Positions 5,855 to 6,045 of a DNA stretch of 6,045 bases are shown one piece after another (within the stretch, counting starts at the first letter, position 1; each line of letters opens with the position of its first letter). The stretch is from JBKQHQ01 sp052148715 (GTDB taxonomy: Bacteria > Pseudomonadota > Alphaproteobacteria > Rhizobiales > Xanthobacteraceae). The position numbers and the translations under genes were made by a program. The stretch lies in the NCBI GenBank assembly GCA_052148715.1, contig JBKQHQ010000076.1, positions 1 through 6,045 on the forward strand, written 5' to 3'. Below the pieces are notes generated by a model. That model made no database searches. It was not told the origin of the DNA and saw only the letters and a program-made list of their open reading frames with translations.

Positions 5855-6017
5855 GCCTTCCTGCGGAGCCGGGCGTCCGAGGAACTGATCGGCATCGGCG
5901 CAAACGCTCCGCTACAACGGCTATGGGATTACGTCGCTCAAGGGTGAGCGGCTTTACATGTGACAGCCATCAGCACGGTAGTGATCAGAAAATGCAAACA
6001 GCAAGAAAGAATAAGAT
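5855..6017. other. Non-coding spacer between inverted palindromes
   Basis: No gene is supported here. One frame is open from 5849 to a TGA at 5945, but it has no start codon and only 32 codons. The first part is GC-rich like the rest of the window. The last 29 bases (5989-6017) are strongly A-rich and purine-rich, with 8 G or C, unlike all neighbouring sequence. Together with the flanking palindromes it could be the inside of a small non-autonomous element. Confidence 0.4.
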
Positions 6018-6045
6018 GGCGGGTTACGCCTTCGGCTAACCCACC
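6018..6045 (-). repeat. REP-like palindrome, right copy 2 (inverted)
   Basis: On the minus strand this reads the same 28 bases as the copy at 5827-5854, with a single change (G for A, in the third base from its 3' end). It lies at the very end of the window, so its outer flank cannot be seen. The two copies face each other as inverted repeats over 219 bases. Confidence 0.85.

Noticed and set aside
5849..5947. Short open frame between the right-end palindromes
   Set aside because: Only 32 codons between stops, with no start codon or ribosome site and no family recognised; at most a gene remnant.
1..6045. CRISPR array, tRNA, rRNA, toxin-antitoxin or defence genes
   Set aside because: No regularly spaced direct repeats, no cloverleaf or rRNA sequence, and no small paired genes; every real coding frame is a known housekeeping or envelope gene.

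Overview
The window is GC-rich chromosomal DNA with six tightly packed genes, all on the + strand. Their products and order match a housekeeping block of Alphaproteobacteria, most likely the order Hyphomicrobiales (Rhizobiales; a Bradyrhizobium/Rhodoplanes-like lineage). That placement is inferred from gene order, codon use and the style of the intergenic palindromes; no rRNA or other taxonomic marker is present.

Layout. Positions 1-260 are non-coding and hold a UUCG-loop palindrome at the left edge, a stem-loop, and a perfect 14-bp palindrome just before the first gene. thyA (thymidylate synthase, 261-1055) overlaps folA (dihydrofolate reductase, 1052-1609) by four bases. A 227-base gap follows, with a hairpin and a good candidate promoter. 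Next come hflK (1837-2982) and hflC (2979-3917), which also overlap by four bases, then a small two-helix DUF2065/YjeT-type membrane protein (3942-4127). A 176-base gap rich in inverted repeats precedes a DegP/HtrA-type periplasmic serine protease (4304-5809). The right edge (5827-6045) holds two nearly identical 28-base palindromes in opposite orientation around 163 bases of non-coding DNA.

How the genes work together. ThyA makes dTMP and releases dihydrofolate, which FolA recycles to tetrahydrofolate, so the first pair is one metabolic step and its regeneration. HflK and HflC are the SPFH-family inner-membrane partners of the FtsH protease. The DUF2065 protein accompanies hflKC in E. coli as well (hflK-hflC-yjeT). 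DegP degrades or holds misfolded proteins in the periplasm. The second half is therefore an envelope protein quality-control module.

I found no sign of a new defence, mobile or biosynthetic system. All six proteins have intact family motifs. The points worth a second look are in the non-coding DNA: the REP-like palindromes at both edges, the palindrome before thyA, a heat-shock-like promoter before hflK, and the inverted-repeat cluster before degP.
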